Shown here: piece by piece, positions 1 through 6,157 of the stretch
Layout of the letters: each line of letters starts with the position of its first letter
Numbering within the stretch: the first letter of the stretch is position 1
Source of the DNA: Candidatus Cloacimonadota bacterium
GTDB taxonomy: Bacteria; Hydrothermota; E44-bin80
Direction: 5' to 3'
Assembly: GCA_004376305.1 (NCBI GenBank)
Contig: SOKD01000008.1
Location: 1-6,341 of the forward strand
DNA length: 6,341 nt
Position numbers and translations under genes: made by a program
Notes under the pieces: model-generated
Seen by the model: the letters and a program-made list of their open reading frames with translations, nothing else
The model's database searches: none
Told to the model about the DNA's origin: nothing

Positions 1-674
1 CGCCAAAAATTACCGTTCATACTAAGCTCGTTATCTTTGTATACATGATGCTCATATTTGACGGATTTTTTTTCTTTTTTATCTTTGAGTTTGATAATGT
101 ACTGATACATCAGGGAATAGCAGGTAAACTCTGGGCGTCACTGTTCCAATCAATAACAACGAGAACCGCAGGATTCAGCACCGTTGACATCGCAAGCTTG
201 AAGGATGTTACGCTTTTTATGTTTATTTTTCTTATGTTTATTGGTGCATCACCCGGTTCTACGGGAGGTGGGATAAAGACATCAACATTTGCGGTTCTCA
301 TTCTTGCTGTGATTAATATGATAAGAGGCAGGGAAAATCTTGAAATTTTTAACAGCACTATCCCAAAGAAAATCGTGTATAAAGCAGTGGCGATCGTTGT
401 TGTTGGAGCCTTCTTAATTTGCTTTGGCACCACTCTGCTCCTGATTACACAGAAAGATAGCTTAATAAATTTGCTTTTTGAAGCGACCTCTGCTTTCGGA
501 ACGGTTGGGTTATCAACCGGAACAACGTTTAAACTCACCGGAATCGGGAAGGTTATTATCGCGGTTCTCATTTACATAGGACGGATTGGACCGTTAACCC
601 TTGCATATGCTGTTGGAAGATATAGGAAGAAACTCAAGAGGGAATTCCCTGAGGCACGGGTAATGGTTGGATAA
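1..674 (+). CDS. ktrB: Potassium uptake protein KtrB/TrkH family, C-terminal half (5' end outside window)
   Basis: This is the K+-translocating membrane subunit of a Ktr/Trk uptake system, which passes K+ through a pore built from four pseudo-repeats. The frame is open from the left edge (first whole codon at 3). The ATGs at 45 and 48 are therefore internal, not starts, and the residues before them (PKITVHTKLVIFVY) match the usual helix preceding repeat 3. About 223 codons of a family length near 440 are present. Visible parts are the repeat-3 filter RTAGF (162-176), the glycine-rich intramembrane gate loop GASPGSTGGGIK (243-278), a membrane helix from about 381, the repeat-4 pore loop FGTVGLSTG (495-521) and a last helix ending IGRIGPLTLAYAVG. 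The C-terminus is short and basic, then acidic. The next gene, 46 bases on, is its RCK partner, which supports the assignment. TrkH versus KtrB cannot be fully separated from half a protein, but the single-RCK partner favours KtrB. Confidence 0.93.
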   Translation, partial: PKITVHTKLVIFVYMMLIFDGFFFFFIFEFDNVLIHQGIAGKLWASLFQSITTRTAGFSTVDIASLKDVTLFMFIFLMFIGASPGSTGGGIKTSTFAVLILAVINMIRGRENLEIFNSTIPKKIVYKAVAIVVVGAFLICFGTTLLLITQKDSLINLLFEATSAFGTVGLSTGTTFKLTGIGKVIIAVLIYIGRIGPLTLAYAVGRYRKKLKREFPEARVMVG

Positions 675-720
675 TAGAATAAATAATAAAAGAAAATAAT
701 GAGTAATCAAAGGAGTTAAT

Positions 721-1416
721 ATGAAAAAACAATTTGCTGTAATTGGACTCGGAAGCTTTGGAAGGAAGATTGCAATTACTCTTTCCGAAAAAGGTGCGGA
801 GGTAATGGCGATTGATAAAGAAAGAGACAAAGTTGAGGACATAAAAGACAAAGTTGTCTCCGCAGTTGCACTTGATTCAACATCAGAAGATGAACTGAAG
901 AGTATAGGAATTTCTGACTTTGATACGGTGATAGTTGCTCTTGGAGAGCAACAGGAAGCAGCGATTCTCACAACGGTAATATTGAAAAATCTTGGTGTTA
1001 ATGAAGTAATTGCTCGGGCAATGAATGAATTATATGCGCAGATATTGAAAAAAGTTGGTGCTGATAGGGTATTACTGATCGAAGAACAGATGGCTGAACA
1101 ACTCGCAAAGGCTCTTATTGCTCCGCAAATCATTGAAAACATTCCGCTTGCCAGTGGGCACCTTATTGTTGAAATAATACCAAGGCGTGAATTCATTGGA
1201 AAAAAAGTAAAGGAACTTAATTTCAGAAGCAAGTATGGAGTGAATATTGTTGCGATACAGAAAAAAGTTGAGGTGATCAATGATGAAGGCGAAACTGAAA
1301 TAAAAATTAAAATCAATGATCTTCCAGGACCTGATGATAAAATTTCAGAAGATGAGACACTCCTGGTTGTTGGAAGTGAAGAGGAAATTGAAAAACTGGT
1401 AAAGGAGACTTCATAG
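721..1416 (+). CDS. ktrA: Potassium channel regulator KtrA, single RCK (TrkA-N/TrkA-C) protein
   Basis: This is the cytosolic regulatory subunit. In the family it forms an octameric ring under KtrB and gates it in response to ATP/ADP or NAD(H). The protein is 231 residues long, the size of single-RCK KtrA and half that of two-RCK TrkA. The N-terminal Rossmann domain (about 1-135) starts with the dinucleotide motif GLGSFG (9-14) and has an acidic residue (D32) at the end of the second strand, typical for ribose binding. LGVNEVIARAMN (91-102) and KVGADRVL (111-118) are further family signatures. The RCK_C domain spans about 145-228 (HLIVEII to EIEKLVKE) and includes the usual GPDDKISEDETLLVVG segment. 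The start at 721 is fixed by a strong AAAGGAG at 709-715, five bases upstream. One oddity is that the common PE pair after the GAD segment reads EE here (121-122). The gene sits directly after ktrB and abuts the next gene. Confidence 0.94.
   Translation: MKKQFAVIGLGSFGRKIAITLSEKGAEVMAIDKERDKVEDIKDKVVSAVALDSTSEDELKSIGISDFDTVIVALGEQQEAAILTTVILKNLGVNEVIARAMNELYAQILKKVGADRVLLIEEQMAEQLAKALIAPQIIENIPLASGHLIVEIIPRREFIGKKVKELNFRSKYGVNIVAIQKKVEVINDEGETEIKIKINDLPGPDDKISEDETLLVVGSEEEIEKLVKETS
1401..1407 (+). promoter_or_regulatory. Ribosome binding site deciding the GTG start at 1417
   Basis: AAAGGAG lies inside the last codons of ktrA, nine bases before a GTG that directly follows the ktrA stop TAG (1414-1416). 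No ATG close by in that frame has a comparable site. The GTG is therefore the likely start, and the zero-base junction suggests translational coupling to ktrA. Confidence 0.75.
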
Positions 1417-2760
1417 GTGAAACATCAGGGGAGCAAGTGGAATAGCGCTAAAGGGCGAATCAGACATTTTGATTATCGACTTTCAATTCGAGTAAAATTA
1501 ACATTAATTCTTATTGTCATCCTGCTGGTAATTCTTCCATTTGTTGCTGTATCACTTCATTACAACAATTTAAGCTACAATACAGTACAGGGAATGGAGC
1601 GGTTTTCAGAGATTGCAAGAATTTGTGAAACCATTTCCTTTTTTACGTTGAAGATTGATGGCAACCTGAAGAATTATATTGTCCTGCATGATTCACATTT
1701 CATAGAAAAAGCAAGGGAAGACCTGGTTTCCTTGAAAGAATTGGCTAATGATGCAAAGGAATTTGGTTTTCGTGATAATTTCACAGCGATTATCAAGGAT
1801 ATAGATAGGTATTCATCGCTACTTGATTCCTTGAAGATAGTTGTTTCTAAGGAGGAAATTCCAGCAAAAAGGATAGAAAGAGACCTCGCAAAATACAAGG
1901 CAAAACATGATAGTCTGATATCGGAGATTCTGCTTGCAAGAACAGAGGCAATTCGGGATTCACTTATGAAAGAATTGAAACAAACGTCTGAATCCTTTGA
2001 TGTTTCCAAGATTTTTCTTGGCAAGGAGCAAAGTGCCAAGAAACAGCGGGCTATTATGCAGCTTGATTTAAGTAAAAGAGCAATTGATACGAAAAATGCA
2101 ACGATCCTTGGAAACGCAAAGAGAAAACTCAAAGAGTATACCGAAATTGCAGAGCAGTATGCGAGTAAGGGCGCACGAAACATCTGGGTTGTTTTGCTCC
2201 TTACCATTGGTTTTGTTACCTATCTCATTATTGTTCTTCCTGAGCGAATTGTGATTCCAATAAGAAGGCTTTCAAATTTTGTTAAGAGAATTGAAAAAGG
2301 AGAACTGAACGCATCAATAAAGGGATTTCCACGAGATGAAATTGGGGAGTTAGTACATAATCTTTCAAGAATGGTGCATCAGGTTCGGAAGATAGACGGT
2401 CTTAAGACCCAGAAAATTCATGAAAGTGAAAGAAAGGTGAAATTTCTTGTCAATGCTATATCTGAAGGCGTTATTGTGTTGAGTGATGAGCTACGTATTC
2501 ACTCGATTAATAAGCCTGCCATGAGAATTATTGGCTGTGATTCAGAGAAAATGGAGGAGAAATCGCTTGAGGGCATTGAATCTTTACAGCACATTAAGAC
2601 CAGTCTGGAGGGCGTTTTTAAAAGCGGCGATAAAGTCGATGAACTTGCATGCAGGGGCAAAGATACAGAAGACTATACAATTAAAGTTTGGTCAATACGT
2701 GATGCAGCCGGTAAGGTAAGCGGTGTCATGCTTCTTTTCATAAAAACGGCAAGAGCATAA
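1417..2760 (+). CDS. Membrane sensor protein, two TM segments with HAMP and PAS domains, no kinase domain
   Basis: This is a 447-residue membrane protein built like the input half of a sensor histidine kinase or chemoreceptor. A basic cytosolic N-terminus (1-26) is followed by TM1 at about 27-47. A long, charged, mostly helical extracytoplasmic region spans 48-254, TM2 lies at about 255-275, and a HAMP linker at about 276-325 carries PIRRLSNFV and a DEIGEL motif (307-312). A short coiled connector precedes a PAS domain at about 341-443 (FLVNAISEGVIVLSDELRIHSIN and onward). The protein ends at KTARA, immediately after the last PAS strand. There is no HisKA H-box, no ATPase N or G boxes, no GGDEF/EAL, and no methyl-accepting hairpin. 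The following gene shows no kinase remnant in any frame, so a recent truncation is not apparent. The GTG start is supported by AAAGGAG within ktrA. Its place directly after ktrBA suggests sensing linked to K+ or turgor, but ligand, partner and output are unknown. Confidence 0.82.
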   Translation: MKHQGSKWNSAKGRIRHFDYRLSIRVKLTLILIVILLVILPFVAVSLHYNNLSYNTVQGMERFSEIARICETISFFTLKIDGNLKNYIVLHDSHFIEKAREDLVSLKELANDAKEFGFRDNFTAIIKDIDRYSSLLDSLKIVVSKEEIPAKRIERDLAKYKAKHDSLISEILLARTEAIRDSLMKELKQTSESFDVSKIFLGKEQSAKKQRAIMQLDLSKRAIDTKNATILGNAKRKLKEYTEIAEQYASKGARNIWVVLLLTIGFVTYLIIVLPERIVIPIRRLSNFVKRIEKGELNASIKGFPRDEIGELVHNLSRMVHQVRKIDGLKTQKIHESERKVKFLVNAISEGVIVLSDELRIHSINKPAMRIIGCDSEKMEEKSLEGIESLQHIKTSLEGVFKSGDKVDELACRGKDTEDYTIKVWSIRDAAGKVSGVMLLFIKTARA

Positions 2761-2761
2761 A

Positions 2762-3649
2762 ATGATGATTAGAATTTTCTCCATACCTTTTATTCTGTCT
2801 GCTTTAATTCCACTTTCAGTAAGAAGCGACCCATTGCATAATTATTATATACAGCAGTCTCTTAACCCATTTCCCTTGAAAGCAATGAGAGCTGATCCGT
2901 TTACAAGGGATTTTTCACTACCGCAAAAATCAAGAGCTAACATTATTGTTACAAATACGTTACTTATTGCAGCCACCATTGCACTCGCTAATCCAGATGC
3001 ACGAAAAAAATTCAAGGACAGGTGGGAATTGATAACGAGCCCAAATCATGCAAGCCCTCTCAATCAGGGACCATTCCATTTCAGAACCCTAAAGGAGGAA
3101 AGGAATCAGGAAACACAGGCAGATAAAGGTGTTCATTTTATGTACCATTTTCTTCCCATTAAACCATTATCATTCTTCTGTGAATATTTAATTGATGGAT
3201 TGCCCTTTGTGTCTGATAAAAGAGCAAAACAGCAAGATTGGATTTCCGATGAAGCATTCTATCTTGCGACATTTTTAGTATTTTCTGCTGGATTTTTTGA
3301 AGAATACATTGATGGAAAAGAAAAAGATGAAGGATTCAGTACGTTTGATATTCTTGCAAATACATGCGGTTCGCTTCACGCAATACTGAAGCATGAGGGT
3401 TTTTGTGACAATGTATATATCTATTGGAGTTATCACGCGCCACCTGAAACATGGGAATGGCCCCGTTGGGACTATATGCCGGGTTTTGAATTCCATGCAA
3501 TGGTGGACTTAAGCTCAATTGTCTTTAACAATAATCGTTCAGCTCCAACGCTTTTTACATGGTGGAGTGATAACATAGCATATATTCCTGATGTGAAGGA
3601 ATTTGGGAATACTAATCCACATAAAAATGTTGGTTACAACCCGGAATAA
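2762..3649 (+). CDS. Secreted or envelope protein with YfiM/DUF2279-like motif pattern
   Basis: This 295-residue protein has a probable signal peptide: a short basic start, a hydrophobic core at about 6-20 and possible cleavage near VRS-D (22/23). There is no lipobox cysteine, unlike E. coli YfiM. A second hydrophobic stretch lies at 60-76 and a third at 165-179. The recognisable part is three spaced motifs: DKGVHF (121-126), EEYIDG (180-185) and FSTFDILANTCGS (192-204). These match the DKxxHF, ExxD, and S-x-x-D-x-x-[AN]-x-x-G order of the YfiM/DUF2279 group, which is itself thought to resemble VanZ-like membrane proteins. No biochemical function is established for that group. The tail (about 216-295) is rich in Trp, Tyr and Pro and has no recognised domain. 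The start is ATG 2762, one base after the previous stop, with a second ATG at 2765. The only SD-like sequence is a weak AAGAG at 2751-2755, so translation probably depends on coupling. The family call rests on motifs read by eye. Confidence 0.68.
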   Translation: MMIRIFSIPFILSALIPLSVRSDPLHNYYIQQSLNPFPLKAMRADPFTRDFSLPQKSRANIIVTNTLLIAATIALANPDARKKFKDRWELITSPNHASPLNQGPFHFRTLKEERNQETQADKGVHFMYHFLPIKPLSFFCEYLIDGLPFVSDKRAKQQDWISDEAFYLATFLVFSAGFFEEYIDGKEKDEGFSTFDILANTCGSLHAILKHEGFCDNVYIYWSYHAPPETWEWPRWDYMPGFEFHAMVDLSSIVFNNNRSAPTLFTWWSDNIAYIPDVKEFGNTNPHKNVGYNPE

Positions 3650-3852
3650 GATTCTTTCCTTTCGGTATTATACACATTGAGTATCTGAAAAAGAGCACAG
3701 AAAGCATAAAGTGTTTCTTAGCATTTGCTACAACAATGTAAATGAGATAATATATGCATATAACTATTGTAGAATAATGTATAACTTCAAGAGTTGTGCT
3801 GAGAAAGCAAGAAAATCTGGCAGTCAAAGTTTCTGTATACCATTGATTGTAA

Positions 3853-3887
3853 TTTTTTCAGTTTTTTTCGGAATATTTCATTTTTTT
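3853..3887 (+). promoter_or_regulatory. T-tracts spaced near one helical turn upstream of the nrdJ promoter
   Basis: Runs of T lie at 3853-3858, 3862-3868, 3876-3878 and 3881-3887, directly upstream of the TTGACA at 3889. Their average spacing is close to 9.5 bases. Such A/T tracts can bend DNA and can serve as an UP-like contact for the RNA polymerase alpha subunit. The spacing is imperfect (about 9.5, 12 and 7 bases), so this is a suggestion rather than a firm call. Confidence 0.35.
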
Positions 3888-3888
3888 C

Positions 3889-3917
3889 TTGACAGCAAAA
3901 TGAAATTGCTATACAAT
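3889..3917 (+). promoter_or_regulatory. Sigma70-type promoter of nrdJ
   Basis: A perfect -35 hexamer TTGACA (3889-3894) is separated by 17 bases from a near-consensus -10 TACAAT (3912-3917). Transcription would start near 3924, giving a leader of about 80 nt before the nrdJ ATG at 4004. The -10 element lies wholly inside the first NrdR-type box, so repressor binding would block polymerase directly. A second -10-like TATAAT occurs at 3962-3967 but has no matching -35 at the right distance. Confidence 0.8.
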
Positions 3918-3926
3918 ACCTTGTAT
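3911..3926 (+). promoter_or_regulatory. NrdR box 1 (overlaps the -10 element)
   Basis: ATACAATACCTTGTAT matches the known NrdR box consensus acaCwAtATaTwGtgt at 12 of 16 positions by my alignment. It forms an inverted repeat with perfect 6-base arms, ATACAA and TTGTAT. NrdR is the ATP/dATP-sensing zinc-finger repressor of ribonucleotide reductase genes in bacteria, and it usually binds two boxes near the promoter. Box 2 begins exactly 30 bases downstream. Confidence 0.75.
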
Positions 3927-3940
3927 TTTAAATCACACTA

Positions 3941-3956
3941 ATACAATATATAGTAT
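3941..3956 (+). promoter_or_regulatory. NrdR box 2 (in the nrdJ leader)
   Basis: ATACAATATATAGTAT matches the NrdR consensus acaCwAtATaTwGtgt at 14 of 16 positions. It is symmetric except at the two degenerate w positions, as expected of a real NrdR box. It starts 30 bases after box 1 (14-base gap), so both sites face the same side of the helix, close to the roughly three-turn spacing known for this repressor. The site lies just downstream of the predicted transcription start. Confidence 0.82.
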
Positions 3957-4003
3957 AGAGTTATAATACATTACTCTTAACATTTAAGTAAGCGAGGCAT
4001 TGG

Positions 4004-6157
4004 ATGTTATCAAAAATTAGAAAAAGGGACGGAAAAATTTATAGTTTTAACAAGGAAAAAATTACGGAAGCAATTTATAAAGCTGCGGAAGCGGTGGGTG
4101 GTAAGGATAAGGAGAAAGCAAATGCGCTATGCGATATAGTAGTCAGAATATTAAACTTAAAATTTAGTGAGGAGCACCCGCCGACAGTTGAGGAAGTGCA
4201 GGATATAGTTGAAAAAATACTCATAGAGTCGGGACATGCAAAAACTGCAAAGGCGTACATACTTTACAGGCAAAAAAGAACGGAATTAAGAGAATTTAAG
4301 AAAATCTTGCTTGGTGTTGAGGATGATATAAAACTTTCACTGAATGCAACTACTGTATTGAAAAGGAGATACCTCAAAAAGAATGAGAAAGGAGAAGCAG
4401 AGGAAACACCAAGTCAATTATTTCACAGGGTTGCACTCAATATTGCTTCTGCAGATGCTCTCTACGATGCAACATCGGATGTTAAGACAACCGAGGAGGA
4501 ATTTAATGCAACAATGACTGCACTGGAATTTCTTCCTAATTCTCCTACATTGATGAATGCAGGGACGGAATTGCAGCAGCTTTCCGCATGTTTTGTTCTT
4601 CCGGTCGGAGATTCAATGCCGGAAATCTTCGATGCAGTAAAACATGCAGCAATAATTCACAAAACCGGTGGTGGAACCGGTTTTTCGTTCTCTAATATTC
4701 GTCCCGCTAATGATATTGTTAGAACAACAGGGGGGATAGCATCAGGACCTGTTTCATTTATGAAGGTCTTTGATTCTGCAACAGAAGTAATAAAACAGGG
4801 AGGAAAGCGCCGGGGTGCAAATATGGGAATTCTCAGGATTGATCATCCAGATATAATGGATTTTATTACATGCAAGAGAAAAGAGGGAGTTCTTAGCAAT
4901 TTTAATATCTCCGTGGGTATTACCGATGAGTTTATGCATTCAGTTAAAAATGGAGATGATTTTTCGCTTATCAACCCAAGAAGTGGAAAAACTGTTCAAA
5001 AAATTAATGCAAAACAGCTATTTGACCTTATAAGCATGATGGCATGGGAAACAGGTGATCCGGGTATCATTTTTATTGATAGACTCAACAAAGACAATCC
5101 CACACCCACAATAGGAAAGATTGAGAGTACGAACCCGTGTGGTGAACAACCATTACTGTCCTATGAAGCATGTAATCTTGGCTCTGTAAACTTAGCAAAA
5201 ATGGTAAAAAATGGAGTGATTAATTACGAGCGGCTCGAACGTGTGGTGAAAACAGCAGTTCATTTTCTTGACAATGTTATTGATATGAGCAAGTTTCCGC
5301 TTCCGGAAATTGAAAGGATGGTTCGGGGAAACAGGAAAATCGGACTTGGTGTGATGGGATTTGCAGATATGCTTATCCAGCTTAAGGTAGCCTACAATTC
5401 TGACGAAGCGGTTGGAATAGCGGAAAAGGTAATGAAATTCATATCTTCGAAAGCAAAGGAGGAATCAATACGAATTGCAAAGCTACGGGGCCCTTTCTCA
5501 AACTTTGATCTGAGTATTTTTGCAGAAAGGGGTGATCCTCCACAGAGAAATGCAACGCTCACTACAATTGCACCAACCGGTACTATCAGTATTATTAGTA
5601 ATACATCGAGTGGCATTGAACCACTCTTTGCTATTGCCTATATACGAAATGTTATGGATAATACAGAATTACTGGAGGTAAACCCTTGTTTTGAAGAAGT
5701 TGCAAAAAATGTTGGTTTCTACTCGGAGAATCTTATGCGGGAAATTGCCAAGAAAGGTGCTATTCAAGACATAGATGAAATACCTGATGATGTTAAAAGG
5801 GTATTTGTTACAGCGCATGATATTGGCCCGGGCTGGCATGTAAAGATGCAGGCTGCATTTCAGAAATATGTCGATAATGCAGTTTCCAAGACAGTAAATC
5901 TACCACATATGGCAACACCCGAGCAGGTGAAAGAAGTATATAGTCTTGCGTATGACCTTGGCTGTAAAGGAGTTACCATATACCGCGATGGTAGCAAGAA
6001 ATCTCAGGTTTTGAATATTGGTTCGGTGAACAGAAGCAGTGAGAAAAAAGACCCAAATGACCCGAGCCTTATTGAAGATCTTAAATTTCGCCTCGATGGA
6101 GAATTTTTCACGGTTGATTCTGAATATGCAGGTGGATGTCCGACGTGCGAGTTATAA
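4004..6157 (+). CDS. nrdJ: Class II (adenosylcobalamin-dependent) ribonucleoside-diphosphate reductase NrdJ
   Basis: This enzyme reduces ribonucleotides to deoxyribonucleotides for DNA synthesis in the cytosol, generating its thiyl radical from adenosylcobalamin and so working with or without oxygen. It is 717 residues and looks complete. An ATP-cone allosteric domain covers about 2-95 (IRKRDGKIYSFNKEKITEAI). The catalytic barrel begins with LPNSPTLMNAG (177-187). Active-site residues are C196 and C390 (redox pair), and N377, C379 and E381 in NPCGE (thiyl cysteine C379). The phosphate-binding loop is at about 524-540 (PTGTISIISNTSSGIEP). HKTGGGTGFSFSNIRP (219-234) is typical of class II. The C-terminal shuttle pair is C712/C715 in the terminal CPTCEL. 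The paired tyrosines of class I NrdA are not seen near the C-terminus, and no nrdB follows. The tail is short compared with NrdJ forms ending in a longer multi-cysteine segment. The start ATG has only a weak GAGG (3994-3997) ahead of it. Paired NrdR boxes upstream indicate dATP-responsive repression. Confidence 0.95.
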   Translation: MLSKIRKRDGKIYSFNKEKITEAIYKAAEAVGGKDKEKANALCDIVVRILNLKFSEEHPPTVEEVQDIVEKILIESGHAKTAKAYILYRQKRTELREFKKILLGVEDDIKLSLNATTVLKRRYLKKNEKGEAEETPSQLFHRVALNIASADALYDATSDVKTTEEEFNATMTALEFLPNSPTLMNAGTELQQLSACFVLPVGDSMPEIFDAVKHAAIIHKTGGGTGFSFSNIRPANDIVRTTGGIASGPVSFMKVFDSATEVIKQGGKRRGANMGILRIDHPDIMDFITCKRKEGVLSNFNISVGITDEFMHSVKNGDDFSLINPRSGKTVQKINAKQLFDLISMMAWETGDPGIIFIDRLNKDNPTPTIGKIESTNPCGEQPLLSYEACNLGSVNLAKMVKNGVINYERLERVVKTAVHFLDNVIDMSKFPLPEIERMVRGNRKIGLGVMGFADMLIQLKVAYNSDEAVGIAEKVMKFISSKAKEESIRIAKLRGPFSNFDLSIFAERGDPPQRNATLTTIAPTGTISIISNTSSGIEPLFAIAYIRNVMDNTELLEVNPCFEEVAKNVGFYSENLMREIAKKGAIQDIDEIPDDVKRVFVTAHDIGPGWHVKMQAAFQKYVDNAVSKTVNLPHMATPEQVKEVYSLAYDLGCKGVTIYRDGSKKSQVLNIGSVNRSSEKKDPNDPSLIEDLKFRLDGEFFTVDSEYAGGCPTCEL

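Larger units (their letters stand above)
3650..4003 (+). other. Intergenic region between the ktr cluster and nrdJ
   Basis: This 354-base, very AT-rich stretch contains the nrdJ promoter and operators in its last third (listed separately). The first part, 3650-3840, has no convincing gene and no clear intrinsic terminator for the upstream cluster. Short inverted repeats such as TAGC-ATTT-GCTA near 3720-3731 are weak and not followed by a T-run. It does hold a perfect 12-base palindrome, TATATGCATATA, at 3751-3762. I see no B12-box or large conserved leader fold, and only about 80 nt would lie between the promoter and the nrdJ start. Confidence 0.7.

Noticed and set aside
45..674. ATG at 45 as the true start of the KtrB gene
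   Set aside because: The frame is open to the left edge with family-like residues before it. A protein starting here would lack the first two pore repeats, and no SD precedes the ATG.
594..1316. A 240-codon minus-strand ORF opposite ktrA
   Set aside because: The + strand encodes a clear RCK protein with intact motifs over the same bases. The minus product is Ser/Ile/Phe-rich shadow sequence with no recognisable family.
1674..2207. A 177-codon minus-strand ORF opposite the sensor gene
   Set aside because: It lies within the outer domain of the well-supported HAMP-PAS gene, has no SD or recognisable motif, and its composition is that of a reverse-strand shadow.
3711..3941. A 76-codon + strand ORF in the intergenic region, with a hydrophobic stretch IPLIVIFSVFFGIFHFF
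   Set aside because: The hydrophobic residues come from the T-tracts, the start has no SD, and the ORF runs through the nrdJ promoter and first NrdR box. It is more likely chance than a small membrane protein.
3962..3967. Perfect TATAAT as a second nrdJ promoter
   Set aside because: The hexamer 17 bases upstream is TAATAC, a poor -35, and there is no extended -10 TG. A weak secondary start is possible but not supported.
4004..6157. Class I NrdA instead of class II NrdJ
   Set aside because: The HKTGGGTGFSFSNIRP segment and the short CxxC tail fit NrdJ, the radical-transfer tyrosine pair of NrdA is not seen, and no nrdB follows in the window.
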